DNA of 39,430 nt, taken from NCBI GenBank assembly GCA_965662195.1, contig CBFIHA010000031.1, positions 1 through 39,430 on the forward strand, given 5' to 3'. How positions within the stretch are numbered: position 1 is the stretch's first letter; every line of letters starts with the position of its first letter. Positions 23,976 to 31,637 of the stretch are shown one piece after another. Both the position numbers and the translations under genes were made by a program. The notes under the pieces are model-generated. The model saw only the letters and a list, made by a program, of their open reading frames with translations. It did not search any database and was not told the origin of the DNA. Source of the stretch: UBA1268 sp965662195. GTDB taxonomy: Bacteria; Planctomycetota; Planctomycetia; Pirellulales; UBA1268.

Positions 23976-25157
23976 GTGTATTGGCCATTCGTGGACTGGT
24001 GGGCTGCGGCCAGCCGGCTGGCCGTTCTGCTGCTGGGCTGCTCCGTTGAGTCGGCTGCCGCCTGCCCCTTCTGCGGGCCGGTGGCTGAGCCGCTGGCGAC
24101 GCGGCGGGCCCGATCAGCCACCGTCGCCGTTGGCGAGACCCTGGGCCCGGCCGCGGCGGCGGCCGATGGCCGGCGGCGGCAGCAGTTGCAGATTCTCTCA
24201 GTGTTCTCGGCAACCGGCAGCAGGCTCGAACCAGCCGACCCCGACCGGCTGCCGGTGATGGCAGCGGTGACCACTGACTTCAGCGGTACGGCTCTGCTGT
24301 TTGAAACTGCTGCCGGTGACTGGCAGGCTCTTGCCGCCGACGAGCTGTTGATCGGCTACAGCCTGACAGCCCCACCGCCGCGCGACCGGCCGACCGCCGG
24401 GGCTGAGCGGCTGGCCTGGTTTGCCCGGTGGCTCGAACACCCGAGTGCCACCATTGCCGCCGATGCCTACGCCGAGTTTGCCGTCGCCCCGTTCGCTGCG
24501 GTGCGGGATGCGGCCGGTGCCCTGGCTGCCGACCGGCTGGCCGACTGGCTGGCCGATCCGGCAATCGATCAGCAACGCCGGGGCTTCTACGGTCTGGCCG
24601 CCGGGCTGGTGGCCCGGCAGCAAACGGGGCCGGCCGCCACCCGCTGCGACCAGGCGGTGACAGCAGCGGTCTCCGCCCCGGCAGTGAGTGACTTTCGGGC
24701 CGGCTACGACGGCTTGCTGGCGGGCCTGCTCGTGGCCCGCGGTGAAGCAGCCCTGCCGGTCATCGAGTCACTCGGGCTCCTAGAGCCTGCCGCCAGCCCA
24801 GTCGATCAGCGGCATCTGCTGCAGGCGCTGCGGTTCTGCTGGGAAGAGCCGGCCTCCACCCTGGCTCGGTCAGCTGTCGTGGCCATGACTCGGCGGCTGC
24901 TGGCCTCCCCCAATCTCGCCCGCGAGGCGGTGATCGACCTGGCCCGCTACCAGGCCTGGGATGCCTGTGGCGAGGTGGTCGCACTCTGGCCGCGGGGTGT
25001 TGACGATCCCCTCATCCGGCAGGTGATCGCCGGCTACCTCCAGGCCTGCCCGACCGCCGAAGCCCGGCAGGCACTGACGCAGCTTCGGGCAACCGACGCC
25101 GCCGCAGTCGAAGCAGCGATCAAGGCGTCCCGCCTGCCCCTTCCAGCGGCAGGCTGA
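23976..25157 (+). CDS. second ACPFC-motif exported protein
   Basis: Exported protein of 393 residues, paralog of the product of the gene at 21242. The N-terminus WWAAASRLAVLLLGCSVESAAACPFC is a signal sequence; CPFC lies at 30-33, and an LLGC just before could be a lipobox. Shared landmarks with the paralog: RLAWFARWLE, AADAYAEFAVAPF, ALRFCWEEP, VIDLARYQAWD and LQACPTAEARQALTQLR. It lacks the C-terminal membrane helix of the paralog. The start is GTG at 23976, directly after the stop of the DUF3299 lipoprotein gene, with GGAGG 8 bases upstream. Base composition matches the neighbours. Function unknown; the tight coupling suggests it works with the two DUF3299 proteins. Confidence 0.8.
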   Translation: MYWPFVDWWAAASRLAVLLLGCSVESAAACPFCGPVAEPLATRRARSATVAVGETLGPAAAAADGRRRQQLQILSVFSATGSRLEPADPDRLPVMAAVTTDFSGTALLFETAAGDWQALAADELLIGYSLTAPPPRDRPTAGAERLAWFARWLEHPSATIAADAYAEFAVAPFAAVRDAAGALAADRLADWLADPAIDQQRRGFYGLAAGLVARQQTGPAATRCDQAVTAAVSAPAVSDFRAGYDGLLAGLLVARGEAALPVIESLGLLEPAASPVDQRHLLQALRFCWEEPASTLARSAVVAMTRRLLASPNLAREAVIDLARYQAWDACGEVVALWPRGVDDPLIRQVIAGYLQACPTAEARQALTQLRATDAAAVEAAIKASRLPLPAAG

Positions 25158-25215
25158 GCTTGCGATTTTTATAGGTACGGCTTCGCGCCTGCCAGCAAAA
25201 ACCCCCCATGCTTCG

Positions 25216-25291
25216 AAGCCCGAAGCGCAAGCTGAGGGAAACCGCGTTTTTGATCCCCGAAACGCATTCCCTCGGCTCGCGCCTCGGGCTT
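25216..25291. repeat. long imperfect hairpin (REP-like) between convergent genes
   Basis: The 25-base arms at 25216-25240 and 25267-25291 pair with 22 Watson-Crick pairs, one G-T pair and two mismatches, around a 26-base loop. It lies between the stops of the convergent ACPFC gene (25157) and TolC-like gene (25407) and could end transcription from both sides. The first arm contains CCCGAAGCGCAAGC. The second arm overlaps the start of repeat copy B. Confidence 0.65.
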
Positions 25292-25384
25292 TCTGGATTT
25301 CGGTTCCACTCAGCGCAACCTCAAAACTCGCGGCTCAGGCTTCCCGGAGTTCGGTGCGGCTCAGCACACCATCAAAACGTGCGC
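25260..25384. repeat. intergenic repeat, copy B
   Basis: Ungapped match to 16635-16759. Internal units start near 25286 and 25337, again 51 bases apart. A long plus-strand frame crosses it, but that frame continues antisense into the TolC-like gene and has no ribosome-binding site, so I treat the element as non-coding. Confidence 0.6.
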
Positions 25385-25406
25385 TGGGTGCTCTTTGAAG
25401 GGCAGG

Positions 25407-27761
25407 CTACCGCAGCTGTGCCGCCGCGGCGGTGGGGCTGTCGATCGGAGTGGTGTCGGGCTGAACCGGCTGTTGGAAGCCGACCGTCACCACTGCCGCC
25501 TGCCGGCCGACCGCCTGGTCGGCCGCCGCCGGAGTGGCAGAGTCGATGGCCGAACCACCACCTGTCCCCAGCAGTGACGGTGGAACCATCTCCAGCCCTG
25601 GGAAGCCAGCAGCGGCCGCGGGGAAGCTGGCCGCGGGGAAGCTGGGCGCGGCGTCAGCCGGCTCAGGTGTGGGCAGTTCCTCCGCCGCCGGGTCGATGCC
25701 CTCTGGCAGCCTGGCCGGCAGCTCGCGGGTGGCAGGATCGCGGGGGGGCAGCTGCCTGACCGCTGCGGCAGCCCCGACCGCCTCGAATTGCTGGGTGATC
25801 GGCCCCCGGCTGAAGACCCCCGGCCGTGAGTGGCCATAGTCGAGATAGAGGCTGGCATCCCGCTGCCGGGCCCGGCGGTGGGCATCGAAGTAGGCCTTGC
25901 CCGGCCAGGGGCCTTCCGAGAGGAACACGCCGTTGTATTCCAGCAGCGACCCCTTGCGGAAATGGAACTGGGCGATCGCCCGGTTGTAATCAACCAGGGA
26001 CCGGAAGTAAGCGCTTTCCGCCTGGGCCCGCAGCCGCTGGGCCTGCAGCAGCTGGTCGAATGTCGTCGTGCCAGCATCATAGGCGGCCTGCACGGCCTCA
26101 ACCTGCCGTTCAGCCGCCACCCGACGGTTGAAGTTGGTCTGGGACAGGGCAAAGTTGGTGTCGATGTTGCGGATCGCCTCAACCAGGGCGTGGGACACCT
26201 CGAGCTCTTCGTCCTGCAGCTGGGCCCGGACCTTGGCCAGCTGCAGCTGATGATGCCGCACCGTGGCCAGCTCACGACGAAAGCCGAGCGGCATCAGGAA
26301 CTGGGCCCCCGCCTGCCACTCCTGGAACTCACCCTGCAGGAGCGTGGCGTAGGCATTGGTGCCCTCGAGCGGATCGAGCCCGTCCGCCCCGTAGGAATTG
26401 TTGGCCCCGAGCAGGTCGTGGCCCATGCCGAGGAACCGCCAGCGGCCGACAAGATCGAGCCGGGGCAGGACCAGATTTTTGGCCGCCGTCAGCTCCAGCT
26501 CCCGCTGCTTGATCCGCCACTTCTGCCGCCGCAGTTCGGCCGACCGTGACAAGGCTTCGACCAAGGACTGCTGCCAGTCAAAGGCGACCCGGGCGGTGGT
26601 TGGCTCGTCGGCCGGCCGGATCAGCCGGCCGTCGGAGGACGAGATGCCCATCATGTACCGCAGCCGGTTCTCGGCACTGTAGACGAGATTCAGGGCTGTC
26701 TCGACCTCGCTCCGAAAGAAGAAATACTGCTCGCGAGCCTGGGCCTCCTTGTCAGCCTCACCGCCCCGCGACTGCTCAACGTAGAGGGCATGGACCCGCC
26801 GCCAGGCTTCCAGGGCACTGTCACGGCCGATCTTGCGGGCCTCGAGGTCACGGTAGGCGAAGTAGAGTTCCCAATACGACTGCTCGGTGTCGCTGATCAG
26901 GTTGCGGACGCCGATCTCGAAGTCGGCCAGGGAGATGTCAGCATTGACCCGGGCCAGCAGCACACCGCGGAAGTTGGGCCGGCCGTAAAGGTTCTCAAAG
27001 GCGTCGGGGCCGGCGATGCGGTTGTAGGTCAGGCCCGCCCCCTGCAGCAGCGGCTGGTTGAAGGTGAAGTCGTAGTTGGTGTTCCAGGTGGAGGGGACAC
27101 CCTCCTGCCGGATCGGTGAGTTGTTGTTGTCAAAGAGTGTCTCGTTGGAAACACCAAAGGTGGCACCAGTCGCGGTCCGCTTCTGCAGACCGGTGGTCCA
27201 GTTGCCGGTGTCACCGAGCAGGTGCTGCTGGAAGATGATCGTGCCGGGGCCGCCGACGTTCTGCGGCCGGTTCTGCCGCTCCCAGGTGAGGGAGCTCGAG
27301 AGCTGCACGTCGAACAGGGCCAGGGCACTTTCGACGCCCCGAAAGGGGTCGGTTTCGACGAGGGCCGGGTCGTAGACGGTCGGGGTGGCGTCCGGCGCTG
27401 TCAGCAGCGACACCGGCGGCTCACCGGTCTGCGGCCGCGGCCCACCAAAGCTGCTGAACCGGCCGCCGAGGTTGCGGAGTACCTTGCCGTTTTCCAGCGC
27501 CGTACGGATCGCCTCCTCGAGGCTGAGCTCCCAGATCTCGTCGAAATTCGAATTCGACAGCGTCAGCGGCTCAACCGTGCCGGCCGCCTCGTCGAGCGGA
27601 TCTTGGCAGGAGTCGGGGTATTCGATTTTCTGGACGGCGCCGACGTAATGCGATAGATCACCGTCCTCAAAGAAATAGAACGGCTGCCGCGGGGCGCACC
27701 CGCTGGCCACAATCGCGATGCCGGTGGCGGCGGCCCAGAGTTGTCGCAGCAGGCTGTTCAC
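25407..27761 (-). CDS. TolC-like outer-membrane efflux lipoprotein
   Basis: Outer-membrane factor of the TolC family, forming the exit duct of tripartite efflux or secretion systems. It has 784 residues, well above the usual 450-500. The start is GTG at 27761; the signal segment LWAAATGIAIVASGC has a lipobox with Cys at 22. The region at about 80-600 carries two long helical hairpin repeats, with features such as LEEAIRTALENGKVL, LISDTEQSYWELYFAYRDLE and, near the end, AYDAGTTTFDQLLQAQRLR, a typical TolC motif. The last 130 residues are a low-complexity Pro/Ala/Phe tail with FPAASFPAAAAGFPG. An extra N-terminal domain of about 80 residues precedes the barrel part. No membrane fusion protein is adjacent, so its pump partner is elsewhere or is the ABC permease across the convergent border. 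Confidence 0.88.
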   Translation of the reverse strand: MNSLLRQLWAAATGIAIVASGCAPRQPFYFFEDGDLSHYVGAVQKIEYPDSCQDPLDEAAGTVEPLTLSNSNFDEIWELSLEEAIRTALENGKVLRNLGGRFSSFGGPRPQTGEPPVSLLTAPDATPTVYDPALVETDPFRGVESALALFDVQLSSSLTWERQNRPQNVGGPGTIIFQQHLLGDTGNWTTGLQKRTATGATFGVSNETLFDNNNSPIRQEGVPSTWNTNYDFTFNQPLLQGAGLTYNRIAGPDAFENLYGRPNFRGVLLARVNADISLADFEIGVRNLISDTEQSYWELYFAYRDLEARKIGRDSALEAWRRVHALYVEQSRGGEADKEAQAREQYFFFRSEVETALNLVYSAENRLRYMMGISSSDGRLIRPADEPTTARVAFDWQQSLVEALSRSAELRRQKWRIKQRELELTAAKNLVLPRLDLVGRWRFLGMGHDLLGANNSYGADGLDPLEGTNAYATLLQGEFQEWQAGAQFLMPLGFRRELATVRHHQLQLAKVRAQLQDEELEVSHALVEAIRNIDTNFALSQTNFNRRVAAERQVEAVQAAYDAGTTTFDQLLQAQRLRAQAESAYFRSLVDYNRAIAQFHFRKGSLLEYNGVFLSEGPWPGKAYFDAHRRARQRDASLYLDYGHSRPGVFSRGPITQQFEAVGAAAAVRQLPPRDPATRELPARLPEGIDPAAEELPTPEPADAAPSFPAASFPAAAAGFPGLEMVPPSLLGTGGGSAIDSATPAAADQAVGRQAAVVTVGFQQPVQPDTTPIDSPTAAAAQLR

Positions 27762-28084
27762 GAGGGGCTTCTTTGGCTGTTGGCGTAATTTTTTTCACCG
27801 GGAAGCCGGACGGCACGCCGACCGACTCTCCGACACGTTTCAACAAACCGCCGCTGCGCCCTGGAGGGAAGGCGTCGGGGAATCGGTCGCGGCCGGATTC
27901 GGCCGCGGTCCCGTTGATTCCCAAACGGGCCTTCATGGTCCGGCACCCCCCCGGGCCGTCCCCGCTGTATCGCACGCCCCAGGGCGCAGCGACAGCACAA
28001 CCGATATCGACGCCACGACCCGCAAACTTGCGTCAGCCGGCAAGGTCGCAGCAATTTGCTGGTGGGCTGGGCAGCTCGGGAAGG
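27762..28084. other. intergenic region upstream of the TolC-like gene
   Basis: This 323-base region between the end of the ApbE-like gene and the start of the TolC-like gene (both minus strand) has no convincing ORF. It contains a perfect 8-base stem, CGCGGCCG (27888-27895) with CGGCCGCG (27900-27907), around a 4-base loop, and a run of seven T (27790-27796 area) in the TolC leader. No clear promoter boxes were found. Confidence 0.4.
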
Positions 28085-29203
28085 CTAGCGAGGCCAGCGG
28101 GCTGACTCAGTCACCATAGATTTCCCAGCTTCGAGCTGGACAAACCGGGCGGCGGCAGCCGGCGTTGCCTCGACCAATGGCAGTCCTGCCTCGGGCCCCA
28201 AGATGCTCAGCGTGGTCGCCAGGGCATCAGCCGTGGTGGCGTCGGCTGCAACCACCGTCACGCCGCAGGCCCCGATCACGCCCAGCCCGGTGCGGGGATC
28301 GACGATGTGGCTGTAGCGGACCCCGTCGATCTCAACCGACTGAAAGGCATCCCCTGAGGTCGTGATCGCGGCATCAACCAGGCTGAGCACCAGTGGCCTA
28401 GCCATCCCTTCACCATCGGCTTGAGCGCCCCGGCGGCCCAGCGGGTCGAGCTCGATCCGCCAGCCGGCTGTCCCGGGTGGCTTACCGATCACGCCGATAT
28501 CACCTGAGGCATCGATCATCGCTGCCTCGATCTGCTGCTGCCGCAGCACCGCCAGCGCCTGGTCGATCGCATAGCCCATGCCGATGCCGCCGAGGTCGAG
28601 TCTCATGCCGGTAGCCGTGAGGTCGACCGCCTGCCGCCGGGGCAGCAGCCTCAGCGTGTCGGGCCCAACTGCCTGCATCGCCGTCCTCTGCCGTTGCTCA
28701 GTCGGCAGACGGCCACTCTTGCGGGCCCGTCGCCAGAGGGTGGTCAGCGGTCCGATGGTCGGATCGAAGGCTCCGCCACTGGCATCCCGGAGGGCGACCG
28801 ATTGCGTGAGAACCCGCCAGAGGTCGTCACTGACGGCCACCGGTGCGGCGGTGGGGGCCGCGGCTGAGAGCTGCGCAAGTTCGCTCGTTGGCAGATAGTC
28901 GGAAAGAATCTGCTCCAGCCGCGTTACCTCGTCGAGGGCGGCGTTGATGGCGGCCTCGGCTACCGCCGGAGTCTGGGCATAGAGGCTCACCGTCCAGGTG
29001 ACTCCCATGCTCCGGCGGCTACCGGCGTAGCGGTGCAGCCCATCCTCGGCCGTCGTCTTTCCTACCCGACAGCCCCCGATGCCCACCGCCAGCAGTGCCA
29101 GCCAGCAACAGGCTGAAGGCCAGCCGGCCGCGCGGTAGACTCGGAAGGCAGCAGCCAGCCCCAGCTGGAAACCGCAGTTCGGCTTGGAATTGAGGAGGTG
29201 CAT
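28085..29203 (-). CDS. apbE: ApbE-like FAD:protein FMN transferase, lipoprotein
   Basis: Flavin transferase that attaches FMN from FAD to Thr/Ser of target proteins such as RnfG or NqrC; some members are FAD-binding or FAD-hydrolysing. It has 372 residues. The signal segment ACCWLALLAVGIGGC has a possible lipoprotein Cys at 45 after a rather long N-region. Seen: SDYLPTSEL near 101-109, GGAFDPTIGPL at 143-153, DLGGIGMGYAID at 203-214 (most ApbE have Lys where Met209 lies), SGDAFQ at 283-288, HIVDPRTG at 299-306, and the Mg-binding type DATTADALAT at 321-330. The ATG at 29203 is the only start ahead of the signal core. It lies 3 bases from the start of the divergent gene at 29207, which leaves no room for promoters between them. 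No flavin target protein gene is in the window. Confidence 0.85.
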   Translation of the reverse strand: MHLLNSKPNCGFQLGLAAAFRVYRAAGWPSACCWLALLAVGIGGCRVGKTTAEDGLHRYAGSRRSMGVTWTVSLYAQTPAVAEAAINAALDEVTRLEQILSDYLPTSELAQLSAAAPTAAPVAVSDDLWRVLTQSVALRDASGGAFDPTIGPLTTLWRRARKSGRLPTEQRQRTAMQAVGPDTLRLLPRRQAVDLTATGMRLDLGGIGMGYAIDQALAVLRQQQIEAAMIDASGDIGVIGKPPGTAGWRIELDPLGRRGAQADGEGMARPLVLSLVDAAITTSGDAFQSVEIDGVRYSHIVDPRTGLGVIGACGVTVVAADATTADALATTLSILGPEAGLPLVEATPAAAARFVQLEAGKSMVTESARWPR

Positions 29204-29206
29204 GTC

Positions 29207-29683
29207 GTGGAACCACCTGTCGAGATCACATTTGACTGCACGCCGCTGCGGAGCTTTCCGCGGCTCGACGTTCCGCTCGATGCCTCGCCCGCCTTTCGCC
29301 GGCGGGCCGAACGGTTTCAGGCGGCGATTGCCCGCCACGGCACCCGGAACACCTATTATCTTACCGATGCCGGCTGTACCTTCCGGTTCACTAACGATCC
29401 CGAGACCGGCTGGGTTCGGTTTGCCTTCGAGGGCACCGTCATCACCGACGAGACCGACAGCCGAACCGTCGGCAGCGACCTGGCGGTCTGTCTCGCCACC
29501 GAGACCTGCGACTGGCTGACGCAGCCGGCGGTCGAATGGCTGAAGCAGACGGTCTGCCAGGCCGTCGAGGCCGAGTTCAATCGCTACATCGCCGCTGGTG
29601 ATCTTTCCAAGGCGGTCGAACGGCTTGAGCAGGAACAGGCTGCCAGTGATGCCGCCGGCGGCTTTCTGGGAATGAACCTGTGA
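29207..29683 (+). CDS. conserved hypothetical protein
   Basis: Not recognised. It is a soluble protein of 158 residues without signal peptide or membrane segment. The first part (RSFPRLDVPLDASPAFRRRA) leads into an alpha/beta-like stretch (NTYYLTDAGCTFRFTNDPET, then GWVRFAFEGTVITDETDS). The C-terminal half is helical (WLKQTVCQAVEAEFNRYIAA, then DLSKAVERLEQEQAA) and ends GGFLGMNL. The GTG at 29207 has GAGGAGG 8 bases upstream; an in-frame GTG at 29198 overlaps that site and is unlikely. Its stop overlaps the next gene by 4 bases (GTGA), so it is translated together with the zinc-ribbon protein. The ApbE-like gene starts 3 bases away on the other strand. Confidence 0.75.
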   Translation: MEPPVEITFDCTPLRSFPRLDVPLDASPAFRRRAERFQAAIARHGTRNTYYLTDAGCTFRFTNDPETGWVRFAFEGTVITDETDSRTVGSDLAVCLATETCDWLTQPAVEWLKQTVCQAVEAEFNRYIAAGDLSKAVERLEQEQAASDAAGGFLGMNL

Positions 29684-29877
29684 CCGATCCCTGCAGCGTC
29701 TGTCCGATCTGCGGCGGCCCGACCCATGAGATTCGGGCCAAGCTCCATTGCCGGCAGTGCGGTGCCATCCTCGAGACCTGCTGCGAGGGCGGACCAATGA
29801 CGCCCCGCCCGGCCGATCAACCACCCACCGCATTACCAGCACCACCGGCACAGCCCCACGATTTCAAACCAGGCTGA
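29680..29877 (+). CDS. small zinc-ribbon protein
   Basis: Protein of 65 residues with a zinc-ribbon pattern: CPIC at 8-11 and CRQC at 24-27, plus C5 and C34-C35. The remaining 30 residues are Pro/Ala-rich. The start is GTG at 29680, overlapping the stop of the preceding gene by 4 bases (GTGA), which makes co-translation with the 158-residue protein likely. A metal-binding or nucleic-acid/protein contact role is inferred from the motif only. Confidence 0.75.
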   Translation: MTDPCSVCPICGGPTHEIRAKLHCRQCGAILETCCEGGPMTPRPADQPPTALPAPPAQPHDFKPG

Positions 29878-30098
29878 GTTTCAGGGTCAGGAAATCTCGA
29901 TTCTCTAGGGTGAGTCTCCTCGTGGCGCAAGGACTGCCGGCCGGCCAAAGGCTGCGGCCGGTGCGGTCATGGTTCCCCCCACGCCGCGGTGACTCATCCG
30001 GGCGGTGAAGGCAGAACGGCAATCGGACGGTAGCCAAGCTGCTGCGTCTGGGACTGTTTCTGGTTTTCGTACATCCAGCTTTCCATCAGGAGGTTTCC

Positions 30099-31535
30099 GT
30101 GAAGATGCGATTGAGATTGCGATTCCTGCCGTGGGTTGCCGCGGCGGGAGTCTGTGTGGGCGGCGGGTTTGTCCGTGCTGCCGATGGGCCGACACCGGCC
30201 GACGGGTCGGTCCTTGCCGGCGAGACGGCCGCACCCGCCGCCGACGCTGAGGTGATCGTTGAGGATGAGGCCGGTTCGGCCTGCACCAATACTGTGAAGC
30301 GGTGGCGAAACGTCACCGAGATGCGGGATGTCGAGTGCACCGAGTGGTCGACGGAGGAGCGGACGCGGACCTACACGGTCAAGAAGCGGGTGCCCCGCAC
30401 CGAGCAGCGGACGCGAACCTACACCGTCATGGTGCCAGAGCAGCGGACCAAGACGGTCGAATACACCGTCAAGACGATGGTGCCGGAGACCCGCACCGAG
30501 GAGTATCAGGTGAAGGTGCCTTTCACCGAGCAGGTCGAGAAGACCTACACGGTGATGGTGCCGGTCAAGGAAGAGCGGTCGACGAGTTGGACCGTCAAAG
30601 TGCCTTTCACCGAGCAGGTCGAGCAGACCTACTCGGTGATGGTGCCGGTCAAAGAGGAGAAGACCGCCACTTACACGGTCAAGGTTCCCTATACCGAACA
30701 GGTCGAGGAGACCTATACGGTCAAGGTGCCTTACACCGAGGAGCTGACGGGGGTCCGCACCGTTGTCAAACGGGTGCCGGTCAAGACCACCAAGACGGTG
30801 ACCTGCCGCGGTGGCCACTGGGAGACCGAGGTCAAGGAGATCTCGGCCAACGGCAAGTACGACGCCGAGGGCAACCCCTGCTGCCCGAAGACGGTCTGCT
30901 GCCGCAAGTGGGTGCCAACCTGTGAGACCCGCGAAGTCGAAGCGACGATGTGGAAGTGCGAGACGGAGGAGGTGCCCTACACCTACTGCGTCAAGAAGTG
31001 CCGGGAGGAGGTGCGAACCCGTACCAAGTCTGTCCAGCGCTGCCGTGAGGAAGAGCGGACCCGCACCTACTGCGTCACCAAGATGGTGCCGGAAACCCGC
31101 ACCAAGACGGTCTGCGTCAAGAAGTGCCGCGAAGAGGAGCGGACCGGCACCTACTGCGTGACCAAGATGGTGCCCGAGCAGCGGACCAAGACGGTCTGCG
31201 TCAAGAAGTGCCGCTGTGAGACCCGCACCCGTGAGGTGACGGTCAACAAGTGTGTGCCCGAGACGCGGACCAAGGAGGTCTGCTACACGGTGATGGTGCC
31301 GGAAGAGCAGACCTGCACCTACGACGTCACGGTCTACGACACGGTCTGCGAGGAGAAGACCAAGACCTACTGCGTGCGGGTGCCCCAGACCGTCACCAAG
31401 CAGGTGCCGGTGACGGTGCGGCGGTGCGTTGAGGAAGAGGTCGATCCCTGCGACGCCTGCAACGCCTGCGGGAATGCCTCCGGCTCAGGCCGGGGCAGCA
31501 AGGGCCTCTGCCGGCGATGCCACCGCGGCTGCTGA
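30099..31535 (+). CDS. YTV-repeat Cys-rich cell-wall protein
   Basis: Exported structural protein of the planctomycete-specific YTV family (PF07639 type), reported in proteinaceous cell walls of Rhodopirellula. It has 478 residues. The signal peptide (MRLRLRFLPWVAAAGVCVG) ends near AAD at 28. Residues 85-260 hold about seven YTV-type repeats (RTYTVMVP, KTYTVMVPVKEE, and similar), one long unit recurring with a 90-base DNA period. A central segment around 265-300 has CCPKTVCCRKW. The second half has repeats with the pattern YCVTKMVPETRTKTVCVKKC at a 28-residue period, and the tail is DPCDACNACG, then CRRCHRGC. About 30 Cys in the mature part suggest disulfide cross-linking. The start is GTG at 30099, with AGGAGG 5 bases upstream; an ATG two codons later is also possible. 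Confidence 0.9.
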   Translation: MKMRLRLRFLPWVAAAGVCVGGGFVRAADGPTPADGSVLAGETAAPAADAEVIVEDEAGSACTNTVKRWRNVTEMRDVECTEWSTEERTRTYTVKKRVPRTEQRTRTYTVMVPEQRTKTVEYTVKTMVPETRTEEYQVKVPFTEQVEKTYTVMVPVKEERSTSWTVKVPFTEQVEQTYSVMVPVKEEKTATYTVKVPYTEQVEETYTVKVPYTEELTGVRTVVKRVPVKTTKTVTCRGGHWETEVKEISANGKYDAEGNPCCPKTVCCRKWVPTCETREVEATMWKCETEEVPYTYCVKKCREEVRTRTKSVQRCREEERTRTYCVTKMVPETRTKTVCVKKCREEERTGTYCVTKMVPEQRTKTVCVKKCRCETRTREVTVNKCVPETRTKEVCYTVMVPEEQTCTYDVTVYDTVCEEKTKTYCVRVPQTVTKQVPVTVRRCVEEEVDPCDACNACGNASGSGRGSKGLCRRCHRGC

Positions 31536-31562
31536 GAAGGTTGCTGCTGAACGAGCGTTTGA

Positions 31563-31591
31563 GGGGGGTGGACGCCCGGCGTCCACCCCCC
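31563..31591. terminator. perfect 13-base hairpin after the YTV gene
   Basis: The arms at 31563-31575 and 31579-31591 are exact inverse complements with a 3-base loop, 27 bases after the YTV stop. There is no T-run. Its position at the end of a presumably highly expressed gene suggests termination or mRNA end protection. Confidence 0.6.
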
Positions 31592-31637
31592 AGCTCATTG
31601 GTGTATCCTCAAATGCCACCCGTGGGAGTCCCAACAC

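Noticed and set aside
25208..25759. Plus-strand frame crossing repeat copy B
   Set aside because: The first third is the repeat and the rest is antisense to the TolC-like gene; no ribosome-binding site.
19118..27761. MacB-TolC tripartite exporter made of the ABC pair and the TolC-like protein
   Set aside because: No membrane fusion protein gene, the TolC-like gene is on the opposite strand, and hairpins separate the units; kept only as a remote possibility.
29195..29851. N-terminal extension of the ApbE frame across the neighbouring gene
   Set aside because: The extension is Arg/Gly-rich, antisense to the gene at 29207, which has an excellent ribosome-binding site, and would bury the signal peptide.
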